DNA from: Desulfovibrio oxyclinae DSM 11498
GTDB taxonomy: Bacteria > Desulfobacterota > Desulfovibrionia > Desulfovibrionales > Desulfovibrionaceae
Direction of reading: 5' to 3'
Length of the DNA: 64,000 bases
Assembly: GCF_000375485.1 (NCBI RefSeq)
Contig: NZ_AQXE01000005.1
Coordinates: 160,145 to 224,144 of the forward strand
A program made the translations under genes and the position numbers. Below the pieces are notes generated by a model that saw only the letters and a list, made by a program, of their open reading frames with translations, had not been told where the DNA came from and made no database searches. Below, piece by piece: positions 44,747 through 53,455 of this stretch (position 1 is the stretch's first letter; each line of letters begins with the position of its first letter).

Positions 44747-46502
44747 CTTGCATCCGGCATTTGTACTCTTTGCCGCAGCCGTGTTGATTCCTGTCTTCCT
44801 CGGAAGATGGAGAAACTACATGCTGCTGGCGGCCGGCGCACTCGCCGTGTTCTGCGTTTACAGCCTGGAACCGGGATACAGTCTGTCGGCATCGTTCATG
44901 GGACTTGATCTCGTATTCATGAACATCGACAAGCTGAACAAGGTGTTCGGCTACGTCTTCACCATCAATGCGACGATCGCCTTCGTGTTCGCCCTGCGGC
45001 TTACGGACGTGCGCCAGCAGCTGGCGGCGCTGTTCTACATAGGCTCGGCCCTTGGGGCCGTCTTCGCGGGCGACCTGATAACGCTTTATGTGTTCTGGGA
45101 AATCATGGCCGTGGCCTCCACGTTCCTGATTCTGGCCCGGCAGACCCCGGAGGCCTACGGCGCCGGTTTCCGTTATGTATTGATCCACCTCTTCGGCGGG
45201 CTCTGCATGCTGCTGGGCGTGATCATGCACATCCAGACCACTGGCTCCACCGTGTTCACGACCTTCTCTCCGGACATGATCAGCAGCTGGTTCATTCTGG
45301 TCGGCGTACTGGTCAACGCTTCGGCGTTCCCGTTCTCCAGCTGGCTCTCGGACTCGTACCCCGCGGCAACCGTCGTGGGCGGCGTGGTGCTCTCCGCTTA
45401 CACCACCAAGACGGCGGTCTACGTGCTGCTGCGCGGCTTCCCGGGATGGGAAATCCTCATCGTGGTCGGTTGCTTCATGGCGGTGTACGGAATCATCTAC
45501 GCCCTGCTTGAAAACGACATGCGCCGGATTCTGGCGTACTCCATCACCAACCAGGTCGGCTTCATGATCACCGGCGCGGGCATCGGTACCGCCATGGCGA
45601 TCAACGGGGCCGCGGCGCACGCCTTCTGCCACATCATCTACAAGTCGCTTCTGTGGATGTCCGCAGGTGCGGTGCTGGCCATGGTGGGCAGGAGCAAATG
45701 CACCGACCTCGGCGGGCTGTACAAAACCATGCCGTGGACATTGCTGCTCGGACTCATCGGCGCGTTGGCGATATCCGGCGTACCCGGCACCAGCGGCTTC
45801 ACCAGTAAATCCCTCATCATCATGGCCGCGGGTGACCAGCACCTGACATGGGTCCTGATGATCCTCGAAATAGCCTCCGCGGGCGTATTCCTGCACGCGG
45901 GCATCAAGTTCCCGTACTTCGTGTTCTTCGCCAAGGACAAGGGACTGCGGCCGCCCGAAGCGCCCGCGAACATGCTCTGGGCCATGGGCGGACTGGCGTT
46001 CCTGTGCATCTTCCTCGGCGTCTACCCCGATCCGCTGTACTCGATTCTGCCTTACGAAATGGGCGACTTCACCGTGTACAAGGCGGGCAAGGTCGTGGCG
46101 CAGTTGCAGCTGCTCACCTTCTCGGCTCTGGCCTTCTTCCTGCTGCTGCCGCTGCTCAAGCGCACCGACACCATCGCATTGGAAGTGGACTGGTTCTACC
46201 GTGTGGGCGGCAAGCTCTTCTACAGGGCCACAGACCGCGTCATGAACGGCCTGAACACCGCCTGCGCCGCAATGGTCGGTCGTGCGGTTCAGGGCTTTGA
46301 GCGCGGCGCCAGACGGCTGCCGGTTGCCGGGATGTACCTCGTGGAGATGTTCTCCTCCGAGACCCCGAGCGAGGAAAACCGCTCGTTCCCGATCCGGCAG
46401 AAGAGCATTGAACAGGATCTCGACCTCGGGACACTGCCCATAGGCGGAGTCCTGCTCACGATCATCCTCGGACTGGCCGTCGTGCTGGCCCTGTGTATCT
46501 AA
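44736..46502 (+). CDS. MrpD/NuoL-like antiporter subunit, third copy with extended C-terminus
   Basis: 588 residues. The antiporter core (~1-440) has DLITLYVFWEIMAVASTFLIL (helix 5 Glu) and ASAFPFSSWLSDSYPAATVVG, where the usual Lys/His residues of helix 7 are changed. The extra ~120 residues form an amphipathic stretch (LEVDWFYRVGGKLFYRATDRVM) ending in one more helix (GGVLLTIILGLAVVLALC), like NuoL's lateral helix and MrpA extension. ATGs at 44736 and 44739 are both possible starts. Confidence 0.88.
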   Translation: MMTNLHPAFVLFAAAVLIPVFLGRWRNYMLLAAGALAVFCVYSLEPGYSLSASFMGLDLVFMNIDKLNKVFGYVFTINATIAFVFALRLTDVRQQLAALFYIGSALGAVFAGDLITLYVFWEIMAVASTFLILARQTPEAYGAGFRYVLIHLFGGLCMLLGVIMHIQTTGSTVFTTFSPDMISSWFILVGVLVNASAFPFSSWLSDSYPAATVVGGVVLSAYTTKTAVYVLLRGFPGWEILIVVGCFMAVYGIIYALLENDMRRILAYSITNQVGFMITGAGIGTAMAINGAAAHAFCHIIYKSLLWMSAGAVLAMVGRSKCTDLGGLYKTMPWTLLLGLIGALAISGVPGTSGFTSKSLIIMAAGDQHLTWVLMILEIASAGVFLHAGIKFPYFVFFAKDKGLRPPEAPANMLWAMGGLAFLCIFLGVYPDPLYSILPYEMGDFTVYKAGKVVAQLQLLTFSALAFFLLLPLLKRTDTIALEVDWFYRVGGKLFYRATDRVMNGLNTACAAMVGRAVQGFERGARRLPVAGMYLVEMFSSETPSEENRSFPIRQKSIEQDLDLGTLPIGGVLLTIILGLAVVLALCI

Positions 46503-46520
46503 TTCCAAGGAGGTTTCACC

Positions 46521-47003
46521 ATGGGAAGCTTGCAGCATATGCGATTCAATATATTCAACAACGTCTCTCAGGACATCGTGGACAAAGTGAAAAGTGCCGT
46601 GACCGAGGTGACGTTCAAGAAGAACGAAATAATCTACGAAAAGGGCGAGAAGGCCGAAAAGGTCTACCTCATGAACGAGGGCAAGGCGCTGCTTCAGGTC
46701 GAGTCCGAACAGGGCTTCCAGATCAATCTGGGAGCGCTCAAGAGCGGGTACTGCTTTGGCTGGTCCGCTCTTGAGGAGGACAGCGTGCGCCAGCATACCA
46801 TCGTCTGCGCCGAGCGCTGCGTGGTGGAAGTGGTGGACGGCGAAACCCTGCGCGGCATTATCGAGGCAGACGGCTGCAAGGGGCTGCCGTTGCTCTGGAA
46901 CCTGTGGAGCCTCGCCAAGGACCGCCTTGACCTTCGCACCGACCAGCTGGTGAAAGTCATCGAGACACACCCTTCGCTTGAGGACGAAGCAGTCAGTAAA
47001 TAG
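46521..47003 (+). CDS. Stand-alone cyclic-nucleotide-binding-fold protein
   Basis: 160 residues. A CNB/cupin-like beta roll spans ~10-130 (FNNVSQDIVDKVKSAVTEV, then FKKNEIIYEKGEKAEKVYLMNEG). The phosphate-binding cassette is poorly conserved (SGYCFGWSALEEDSVRQHT in place of GExALL...R-A). No DNA-binding domain follows. It starts 19 bp after the third antiporter subunit with AAGGAGG, so it is the last operon gene and may regulate the complex at the membrane. Ligand unknown. Confidence 0.8.
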   Translation: MGSLQHMRFNIFNNVSQDIVDKVKSAVTEVTFKKNEIIYEKGEKAEKVYLMNEGKALLQVESEQGFQINLGALKSGYCFGWSALEEDSVRQHTIVCAERCVVEVVDGETLRGIIEADGCKGLPLLWNLWSLAKDRLDLRTDQLVKVIETHPSLEDEAVSK

Positions 47004-47072
47004 TGCCATAAACGCTGCGACAGGACTGCTCCGCTCGGGATACCCTGGCGGAGCTTCCTTCGGGCATCCATG

Positions 47073-47108
47073 CGGGCCCCGTCACGTTCAACGTGGCGGG
47101 GCCCGTTT
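47073..47108 (+). terminator. Terminator of the Mrp operon
   Basis: CGGGCCCCG-TCACGT pairs with ACGTG-G-CGGGGCCCG over TCA, 15 bp with one G-U pair, then TTTG. Very stable hairpin with a short U-run. Confidence 0.8.
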
Positions 47109-47383
47109 GCGTTCGCAATGTGAGGCATCAATGGAGCGAGTTCGCGCTCAGAGCTTCTCCTGTATGTGGGCTAAGGAAGATATCATGGGGACGCGTTTTA
47201 GCCTTTGAGAGTCCTGACGAGGTCAGTCTGAGGGAGATAGGTCGGAAGACAACGAGAATGGCGTTGCAGACCGCACAATACGAGCTACATGCAGTGTGAA
47301 GTTGCAGAGCAGGTCTTTGAAAGGACAGGGGGCGACAAGATGCCCGCGTAAGTGAAAGCGTGTTGAGAGTCTGTTGATTTGAA

Positions 47384-47415
47384 TAAAAAAAGGCCCGCCT
47401 CGAAAGGCGGGCCTT
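47384..47415 (-). terminator. Terminator of the ppiD gene (minus strand)
   Basis: AAGGCCCGCCT (47390-47400) pairs with AGGCGGGCCTT (47405-47415); the A-run at 47385-47391 is the U-run of the minus-strand transcript. Confidence 0.9.
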
Positions 47416-47437
47416 GTCATCTGATGGAGCGGGGCGA

Positions 47438-49336
47438 CTAGTTCAGCAGGTCGGGACGGACAAGCTCGATGTTGCTGTCCTGACGGAGCTGGTTGATGAA
47501 AGCCTGGAAGGCTTCGTCGCCGTACTTCTGGGAAGCGGTGTCTACCCAGTGGGTCTTGTTCTCGTTCCACTCGGCGTCCGGTGCGGGGATCAGCTTTTCC
47601 TGGGCGGCCACGATGTAGCCGTCCTTGATGCGGAATACCTTGGGCAGCCATTCTCCTGCCTCGGCATTGAACGCGGCCTGCACCAGCTCTGCGGAGCCGC
47701 CGATGGATGGCACCGGCCCGCGGCGGTCAAAGGGCTCGGAGACCTGCATGAGGTCCTCAAGGCGCTGAGCAGCCTTGGCCGCATTGTCGCCGGTGAGGTT
47801 ATCAAGGGCCTTTTCGGCTTCCTTGCGGGCCAGCTCTTCGGCACCCTTGGCCTTGAGTTCGTTGACGATGCGTTCGCGGACCTTTTCCAGCGGAATCGGC
47901 TGCGGTTCGATGTCTTCGATCTTGCGGGCCAGGATGTAGCCGTCCTTCACCGCCAGAGGCGTCTTCAGCGAATCCTCCGGAGCCAGACCGAACAGGATTT
48001 CGGAAGCTTCGGGGGTCATGCCGAGGTACTGCACGGCGGTGTTCTTGGCCATGGGCTGAGTGGTGTTGGCGAGGATGCCGAGTTCCCGGGCGATTTCATC
48101 AATGGGCATACCGGAAACGAGGCGGTCCATGGCCTGGTCGAGCAGATCGGATATCTGGTCGGAAGCCTTGTCCTGCGCCAGCGTGGTCTTGATGCGCCCT
48201 TTCACTTCGTCAAAGGGCAGTTTGTTGGATTCCTTGCGGTCCTGAAGCTGGATGATGTGCCAGCCGTAGGACGTTTTGACCGGTTTGGAGATCTCGCCCT
48301 TGTCGAGAGCAAAAGCAGCCTCTTCAAAGGCCGGGGCCATCACGCCGCGCGGGAACCAGCCGAGCTCGCCGCCCTGAGAGGCGGAGGGACCTTCGGAGTA
48401 CTGCATAGCCAGCTGGGCGAAGTTCTCACCGGACTGGAGCTGATTGTAAACGTCCATGGCTTTTTCGTAAGCCGTACGAATTTCAGCCTCGGACGCGTTC
48501 TCATCCGTGTGAATGAGAATGTGCCGCGCCTTGGCTTCTTCGGGCTGGGTAAATTCACCCGGAGTGGCTTCATAGAACTGCTTCGCCTCTTCGTCGGAGA
48601 CTTCCTGGAAGGGAGCCAGCGCAGAAGGGGTGAAGGCGATCATTTCGAAAGTGGACATCTCGGGCCGCGTGAAGCGCTCGGCGTTCTCCTCGTAGTAGGC
48701 CTTGATGTCCTCGTCCGTCACCACGACATCGTCCTTGTAGGCTTCAATGCTGAAGGGGATGTAGCGCAGAGTGGCGGTTTCGCGGACCCAGTTGTAAATC
48801 TGGCGAGCCTGCGAAGGGGTGGCCTCGGCGGTGGCGGCGACGTTCTGACGAAGCTTTCGTGCAATGATGCTGGTCCGGAAGTCTTTTTCAAATCCGGAGG
48901 GCGTCATACGCTGTGCTTGAAGAGTTCGCTTGTACACCTCTCGGTCGAACTGGCGGTTCGGTCCCCAGAAGGCGGGGACGGAGGCGATGCCCTGAGCGAC
49001 TTCCTTGTCCGTGGCGGTGATGCCGAGCTTCTTGGCTTCCTCAAGCAGGAGGATGCGCGTGACCAGCTCGTTGAACACCATCTGCTTGACGGCGGGGCTG
49101 GCGAGCTGTTCGGCGGTAATGTCGGGCCGCGAACTGCGAAGCGCCTCGGTGGTGCGTGCGTAGGCTTCCTCGAATTCCTTGCGGGGGATGGGCTCCTCGT
49201 CCACGTAGGCGAGAATCGGATCGCCGCGATCGTCGAGGCTGCTCATGCCGAAGGCGAATACGAAGACTACAATGATGACTCCGAAAAGGATCTTCACGAT
49301 CCAGCTCGAAGCGTTCTGGCGCATTATGTCGAGCAT
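47438..49336 (-). CDS. ppiD: SurA/PpiD-type periplasmic peptidyl-prolyl isomerase
   Basis: 632 residues. A single N-terminal membrane anchor (~12-32, VKILFGVIIVVFVFAFGM) is followed by a SurA-N chaperone domain (~40-180). A parvulin domain follows at ~265-365 (ARHILIHTDENASEAEI, SEGPSASQGGELGWFPRG, TSYGWHIIQLQDR) and a C-terminal chaperone-like region. It is anchored in the inner membrane and assists folding of exported proteins. The family symbol is by similarity. It is the last gene of a minus-strand run after aconitase (27-bp gap). Confidence 0.9.
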   Translation of the reverse strand: MLDIMRQNASSWIVKILFGVIIVVFVFAFGMSSLDDRGDPILAYVDEEPIPRKEFEEAYARTTEALRSSRPDITAEQLASPAVKQMVFNELVTRILLLEEAKKLGITATDKEVAQGIASVPAFWGPNRQFDREVYKRTLQAQRMTPSGFEKDFRTSIIARKLRQNVAATAEATPSQARQIYNWVRETATLRYIPFSIEAYKDDVVVTDEDIKAYYEENAERFTRPEMSTFEMIAFTPSALAPFQEVSDEEAKQFYEATPGEFTQPEEAKARHILIHTDENASEAEIRTAYEKAMDVYNQLQSGENFAQLAMQYSEGPSASQGGELGWFPRGVMAPAFEEAAFALDKGEISKPVKTSYGWHIIQLQDRKESNKLPFDEVKGRIKTTLAQDKASDQISDLLDQAMDRLVSGMPIDEIARELGILANTTQPMAKNTAVQYLGMTPEASEILFGLAPEDSLKTPLAVKDGYILARKIEDIEPQPIPLEKVRERIVNELKAKGAEELARKEAEKALDNLTGDNAAKAAQRLEDLMQVSEPFDRRGPVPSIGGSAELVQAAFNAEAGEWLPKVFRIKDGYIVAAQEKLIPAPDAEWNENKTHWVDTASQKYGDEAFQAFINQLRQDSNIELVRPDLLN

Positions 49337-49363
49337 TGAAACTCCAGATTTCCTCGTTCTCGG

Positions 49364-51286
49364 TTAGGATTGGCGGCTGCGGACCGCATTCAGCAGGCCA
49401 CCTGACTTGATAATCTCCAGTTCGTTCGCAGTCAAATCATTCGTGACTTCCACGGACTTGCCGGAGCCGGTACGCATGGTAACGGTGCCGCCGGGGGTGA
49501 TTTCGGATGCGGGAATGGTCAGACCGTCACCCTGAGCCACCGCGTCGTAATCCTCGGGATTCACAAGCAGCAGGGGCAGAATGCCGAAGTTGACCAGGTT
49601 GGCGCGATGGATGCGGGCAAGCGACTTGACCACGACCGCACGCACGCCCAGATGGCGGGGGGCCAATGCCGCATGTTCGCGGCTGGAGCCCTGTCCGTAG
49701 TTTTCGCCGCCGAGCACCACGCCCTGATCCATGCCGCGAATGCGGCCGACAAACTCCTCGTCCACGCGGCCGAAGATGTGTTCGCTGATGGCCGGGATGT
49801 TGGAGCGAAGAGCGGTAATCTGCGGACCTGCGGGCAGGATGTGGTCGGTGGTGATGTTGTCGCCGACCTTGAGCGCCACCTGCGCCTCGATTGTCACGGG
49901 CAATTTGTCGAATTTCTCCAGCGGAACAATGTTGGGACCGCGCAGGATTTCGACGCCGTCGCCGTTTTCGGGCGGGAATACGAACAGATGGCGGATGCTG
50001 GGCACCTCGTCCGGCAGTTCGATGCGTTCGGGACGTTCGCCCCAGGTGGCTGGGTCGGTGAACTGTCCCTCAAGCGCGAGACGCGCCGCGGTCTCGGCGG
50101 AAGCGAGGTAAATCTGCGCATCCTGCGTGCCGCTGCGGCCTTCGAAGTTGCGGTTGAAGGTTCGCACGCTCACTCCGGCGCTGACCGGAGAGCCGCCCAT
50201 GCCGATGCACGGACCGCAGGTGCATTCGAGCATCCGGGCGCCCGCGTCGAGCATGGGTTCGATGAGGTTCTCGGCCGCGAGCATCTTGACCACCTGTTTG
50301 GAGCCCGGGGAGATCAGCACGTCGGTGGACGCGGGGATGCGTTTGCCGTCGAGCACCAGAGCGGTGGTTTTCAGGTCGGAATAGGAACTGTTGGTGCAGG
50401 AGCCGATGGCGCACTGGTCGATCTTGAGTCCGGCCAGTTCGCGGACCGGCACCACGAGGTCCGGCATGTGCGGCTGCGCCACAAGCGGTTCCAGCGCGGA
50501 AAGGTCGATGTCGATCACCTTGTCGTACTCGGCATCGGCGTCCGGGAGCAATTCTTCCCAGTCGTCTTCACGGCCCATCTTGCTCAGGAAGTCGCGTGTG
50601 CGTTCGTCACTGGGGAAGATGGATGTGGTGGCGCCGAGTTCCGCGCCCATGTTGGTGATGCAGGCGCGTTCGGGGACAGAGAGGCTTTCCACGCCGGGAC
50701 CGGCGTATTCAAAGACCTTGCCTACGCCGCCTTTGACGGTGAGCTTGCCGAGCAGGTGCAGGATAACATCCTTGGCGGCTGCCCAGCCGGTGAGCTTGCC
50801 GGTAAGGTTGACCTTGACCACTTTGGGCATGGAGATGGCGTAGGGTTCGCCAGCCATGGCCAGCGCCACAGAAAGACCGCCGGCGCCCATGGCCAGACTG
50901 CCGATGCCGCCCGCGGTGGGGGTGTGGGAGTCGGAGCCGATAAGCGTGCGGCCGGGCCGTGCGAAGTTCTCAAGGTGCAGCTGATGGCAGATGCCGGTGC
51001 CGGGAGGGGAGAAGATCACGCCGTAACGCTGGGCGACCGTACGCAGGTACCGGTGGTCGTCAGGGTTGCGAAAGCCCATTTGCAGCGTGTTGTGATCGAC
51101 GTAGCTCACCGAGAGTTCGGTCTTCACGCGGTCGAGGCCGATGGCCTCGAACTGCAGATAGGCCATGGTGCCGGTGGCGTCCTGTGTCAGGGTCTGATCG
51201 ATTTCGAGACCTATTTCGGCGCCGGGTTCCATGGAGCCGCTTTTGAGGTGCCGCTCTATGATCTTCCGGGTGATGTTCTTCCCCAT
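49364..51286 (-). CDS. acnA: Aconitate hydratase
   Basis: 640 residues, the compact aconitase form. [4Fe-4S] ligands are in GSCTNSSY (first Cys) and CTCGPCIGMGG (the CxxC pair). GSDSHTPTAGGIGSLAMG and the swivel domain ENYGQGSSREHAALAPRHLG are clear. It isomerises citrate and isocitrate through aconitate; here it supplies 2-oxoglutarate for glutamate synthesis. The ATG at 51286 follows GGAGAG; an ATG five codons earlier lacks a good site. Confidence 0.94.
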   Translation of the reverse strand: MGKNITRKIIERHLKSGSMEPGAEIGLEIDQTLTQDATGTMAYLQFEAIGLDRVKTELSVSYVDHNTLQMGFRNPDDHRYLRTVAQRYGVIFSPPGTGICHQLHLENFARPGRTLIGSDSHTPTAGGIGSLAMGAGGLSVALAMAGEPYAISMPKVVKVNLTGKLTGWAAAKDVILHLLGKLTVKGGVGKVFEYAGPGVESLSVPERACITNMGAELGATTSIFPSDERTRDFLSKMGREDDWEELLPDADAEYDKVIDIDLSALEPLVAQPHMPDLVVPVRELAGLKIDQCAIGSCTNSSYSDLKTTALVLDGKRIPASTDVLISPGSKQVVKMLAAENLIEPMLDAGARMLECTCGPCIGMGGSPVSAGVSVRTFNRNFEGRSGTQDAQIYLASAETAARLALEGQFTDPATWGERPERIELPDEVPSIRHLFVFPPENGDGVEILRGPNIVPLEKFDKLPVTIEAQVALKVGDNITTDHILPAGPQITALRSNIPAISEHIFGRVDEEFVGRIRGMDQGVVLGGENYGQGSSREHAALAPRHLGVRAVVVKSLARIHRANLVNFGILPLLLVNPEDYDAVAQGDGLTIPASEITPGGTVTMRTGSGKSVEVTNDLTANELEIIKSGGLLNAVRSRQS

Positions 51287-51313
51287 TGTCCTCTCCTGCA
51301 TGTTGAAGTGTCG

Positions 51314-51619
51314 TTAGAAAAGGAAACCGTTCTTGACGCCTTCCGAAACCTGGCTCTCATCCATGCCGTTGTCGAGCCGGTTGATCTTGTTTCGACGGAA
51401 TTTCACTTCCACGTCGTAGCGGAGCTTGTCCTGCTGGAGCTGATGGATTTCGGCGTGATGGAAGACCCCGTTCTTGGGGTCTTCGGATTCCATGAGCTCG
51501 CGGATGCGCTTCTCGCACTCGGTGATGAGGTGCGTGAATTTTGCCGCTTCCGCCTCAAGAACGTTCACGTCGTCGGAAAGCTGCGGATTATCCGATGCGG
51601 ATTCTGCGGCGTTTGACAT
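51314..51619 (-). CDS. Small coiled-coil protein, unknown function
   Basis: 101 residues: an acidic N-terminus followed by helical heptads (VNVLEAEAAKFTHLITECEKRI, LRYDVEVKFRRNKINRL). No signal peptide or domain is recognised. It overlaps the 3' end of the EPSP-synthase-like gene by 32 bp and precedes aconitase by 27 bp, so it is the middle of an operon. Confidence 0.65.
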   Translation of the reverse strand: MSNAAESASDNPQLSDDVNVLEAEAAKFTHLITECEKRIRELMESEDPKNGVFHHAEIHQLQQDKLRYDVEVKFRRNKINRLDNGMDESQVSEGVKNGFLF

Positions 51620-53177
51620 CCTTGACCTCCTTCTTGGGCTTGGGCTTCATTATGCCCGTGGGAAGGGTGTTGTAGAAGTTCCAGAACTGCGGCCACCATG
51701 CGGTGAGCTCGCTGTGGTTGGAAAGCATGATCGCGGGACAGGTCCAGGCCGCAAGGGCCAGACCAAGGGACCATTCGGGGGCGGGGCTTCCGAAGGTGCC
51801 TTCCCATTCGCCCACGTTGCTGATGCTGATGGATTCCTCGCCTGCCTCGTAGGTGGCGTTCATGTGATCCAGAACATCGGATGCGTCCTGCGGCGGCTTG
51901 CCTTCGATGACAGCCTTGCGGGCGCGGACGCCAAGGGCCAGCGCCAGCGGATACAGGCCGGCGCGTTCGCCGATGGTGATGCGCGGGTAGGCGGGCATTC
52001 CCGTGGAAGATGCCTTGAGGGCGTTGTCCTGAATCTCCACCTGAACACCGAGGGCGGACAGGTCGTCCAGCACGCCCTGTGCGGATTCGGGCCATGAGCC
52101 TTTGACCAGTACCTCGCCACCGCTGAAAGCCGGAATAGCCAGCAGATACGGGGTCAGCACGGTGTCCAGAGGCAGGTCGGGAGCTTCCGGAAGTTCCGGA
52201 ATGCCGTCGGAGATTGCAAAACCCTTCTTGATGCGGCTGACTTCGATGCCGCAAGCTTCGAGCACGACAGCGGCCTGTTCGCCCGCTTCCATGGCGTGCT
52301 CGGAAAGACCGGACACGGTCAGTCCACCGGGATAGGTCCATGCGGAAAGAATGAGCGCGGCGACAAGGTCCGGGTCCACGTCTTTGGGCAGCTCGATCTC
52401 CTCTTCCATGACCCCGCCGGATTCGAGGCGGCAGGGCAGACCCGGGTTGTTCGGGTTCATGGGGACCACGCGCGCGCCGAGCTGGGGGAGGAAGCGGTTG
52501 AGCTTCTGCACTTCCAGCAGCTGGAGGGTAGCCTGCCCGGTGAACTTGCAGCGTCCCATACCGCCAAGCGCCATGAAGAGAAGCAGATAGAAATTGAGCG
52601 GATCGTCACCAGCGAACAGCATGGCGTTTTCGAATTCAAGCGGATCGGCCGAACCGAAAATGAATCCGTTTTCGTCCCAGGACACGGCGGCGCCAGCCTG
52701 CTTGAGGCCTTTGGCGAGGTCTTTGTTGGGAGCGTTGAGCAGGGCGTCAGGGAGTTTGCAGGGCTGCCCGGATGCGGCGGCCATGGCCATCCACAGGCGG
52801 GTGGAGCGCAGGGAGCGCGGTCCCAGAACTTCTGCCTCGGCGGGTTCGCGCCGGGGAGCAAGCTTGTAGCCGGTCTTGTCGCCGCCCGTGGAGGACTGAG
52901 CGAACTGGTTGGCGAGGGTAAAAAGCTGTCTGGAAAGGCGCGGATCAAGACCAAGGCCTTCTCCGGCCTCTTCCCACGCGCGTCGGAGTTCCTTCTCCAG
53001 CTTGGGATCTATCTGGGATTTCTGTTTGGAGCGGCGCCAGGCGCCTTCCTTTCGCAGCAAATAGCTGCGTTTTTCCAAAAGTCCGAGGATCTTGGAGTCG
53101 ATCTCGGAAATCTGTTTGAAGCGGGTACTCGGCTTCGGCTGCCAGTCGGCAGATTCATCGAAATTCTTGTCGGACAT
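51588..53177 (-). CDS. Chorismate-mutase-like helix domain fused to a degenerate EPSP-synthase-like domain
   Basis: 529 residues. Residues ~22-95 (ISEIDSKILGLLEKRSYLL, then LDPRLSRQLFTLANQFA) look like an AroQ-type chorismate mutase helix set. Residues ~105-500 follow the EPSP synthase (AroA) two-domain pattern, but the PEP/S3P signatures are not recognisable: GPRSLRSTRLW stands where PGSKSxxNR is expected and AGDDPLNFYLLL where GNAGTAxR is expected. It may be a divergent shikimate enzyme or a non-catalytic paralogue. The tail is strongly basic (KPKPKKEVKDVKRRRIRIG). It is the first gene of the run with the coiled-coil protein, aconitase and ppiD. Confidence 0.7.
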   Translation of the reverse strand: MSDKNFDESADWQPKPSTRFKQISEIDSKILGLLEKRSYLLRKEGAWRRSKQKSQIDPKLEKELRRAWEEAGEGLGLDPRLSRQLFTLANQFAQSSTGGDKTGYKLAPRREPAEAEVLGPRSLRSTRLWMAMAAASGQPCKLPDALLNAPNKDLAKGLKQAGAAVSWDENGFIFGSADPLEFENAMLFAGDDPLNFYLLLFMALGGMGRCKFTGQATLQLLEVQKLNRFLPQLGARVVPMNPNNPGLPCRLESGGVMEEEIELPKDVDPDLVAALILSAWTYPGGLTVSGLSEHAMEAGEQAAVVLEACGIEVSRIKKGFAISDGIPELPEAPDLPLDTVLTPYLLAIPAFSGGEVLVKGSWPESAQGVLDDLSALGVQVEIQDNALKASSTGMPAYPRITIGERAGLYPLALALGVRARKAVIEGKPPQDASDVLDHMNATYEAGEESISISNVGEWEGTFGSPAPEWSLGLALAAWTCPAIMLSNHSELTAWWPQFWNFYNTLPTGIMKPKPKKEVKDVKRRRIRIG

Positions 53178-53393
53178 TGTCTTACCGTCTTCCTCTATAT
53201 TGTAATGTAGCTCCCGCTTTCGCAGGAACGAATGTCATTAGCCCGAAAACGTCCAGCGGGCAAGCCCCGGTTTGCAGGTGTCCGCGCAAGGGGGATGAGA
53301 GGGGATTGTGAAAAACGGCATTTGCGCAATCTAAGCTGAGAAAAGTGCTGGCCTCGCAATGGAGGCAGGGAAAAATTTCACAAGGCGAAAGAC

Positions 53394-53431
53394 TCTAAAG
53401 AAAAAGGGGAGCGGCACAGGCCGCTCCCCTT
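53394..53431 (-). terminator. Terminator of sat (minus strand)
   Basis: AAGGGGAGCGGC (53404-53415) pairs with GCCGCTCCCCTT (53420-53431) over ACAG; the A-rich run at 53394-53405 is the U-run on the minus strand. Confidence 0.9.
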
Positions 53432-53455
53432 GAATATGCAGTGGTAAGCGGGAGC

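Larger units (their letters stand above)
47004..47437. other. Gap between the Mrp operon and ppiD
   Basis: 434 bp without a gene. It holds the terminators at 47073-47108 (+) and 47384-47415 (-). The ~270 bp between them has lower GC than the genes, with no frame or family match seen. Confidence 0.6.

Noticed and set aside
47414..51616. Plus-strand frames of 641 and 669 codons
   Set aside because: Shadows of ppiD and aconitase, which carry full family signatures on the minus strand.
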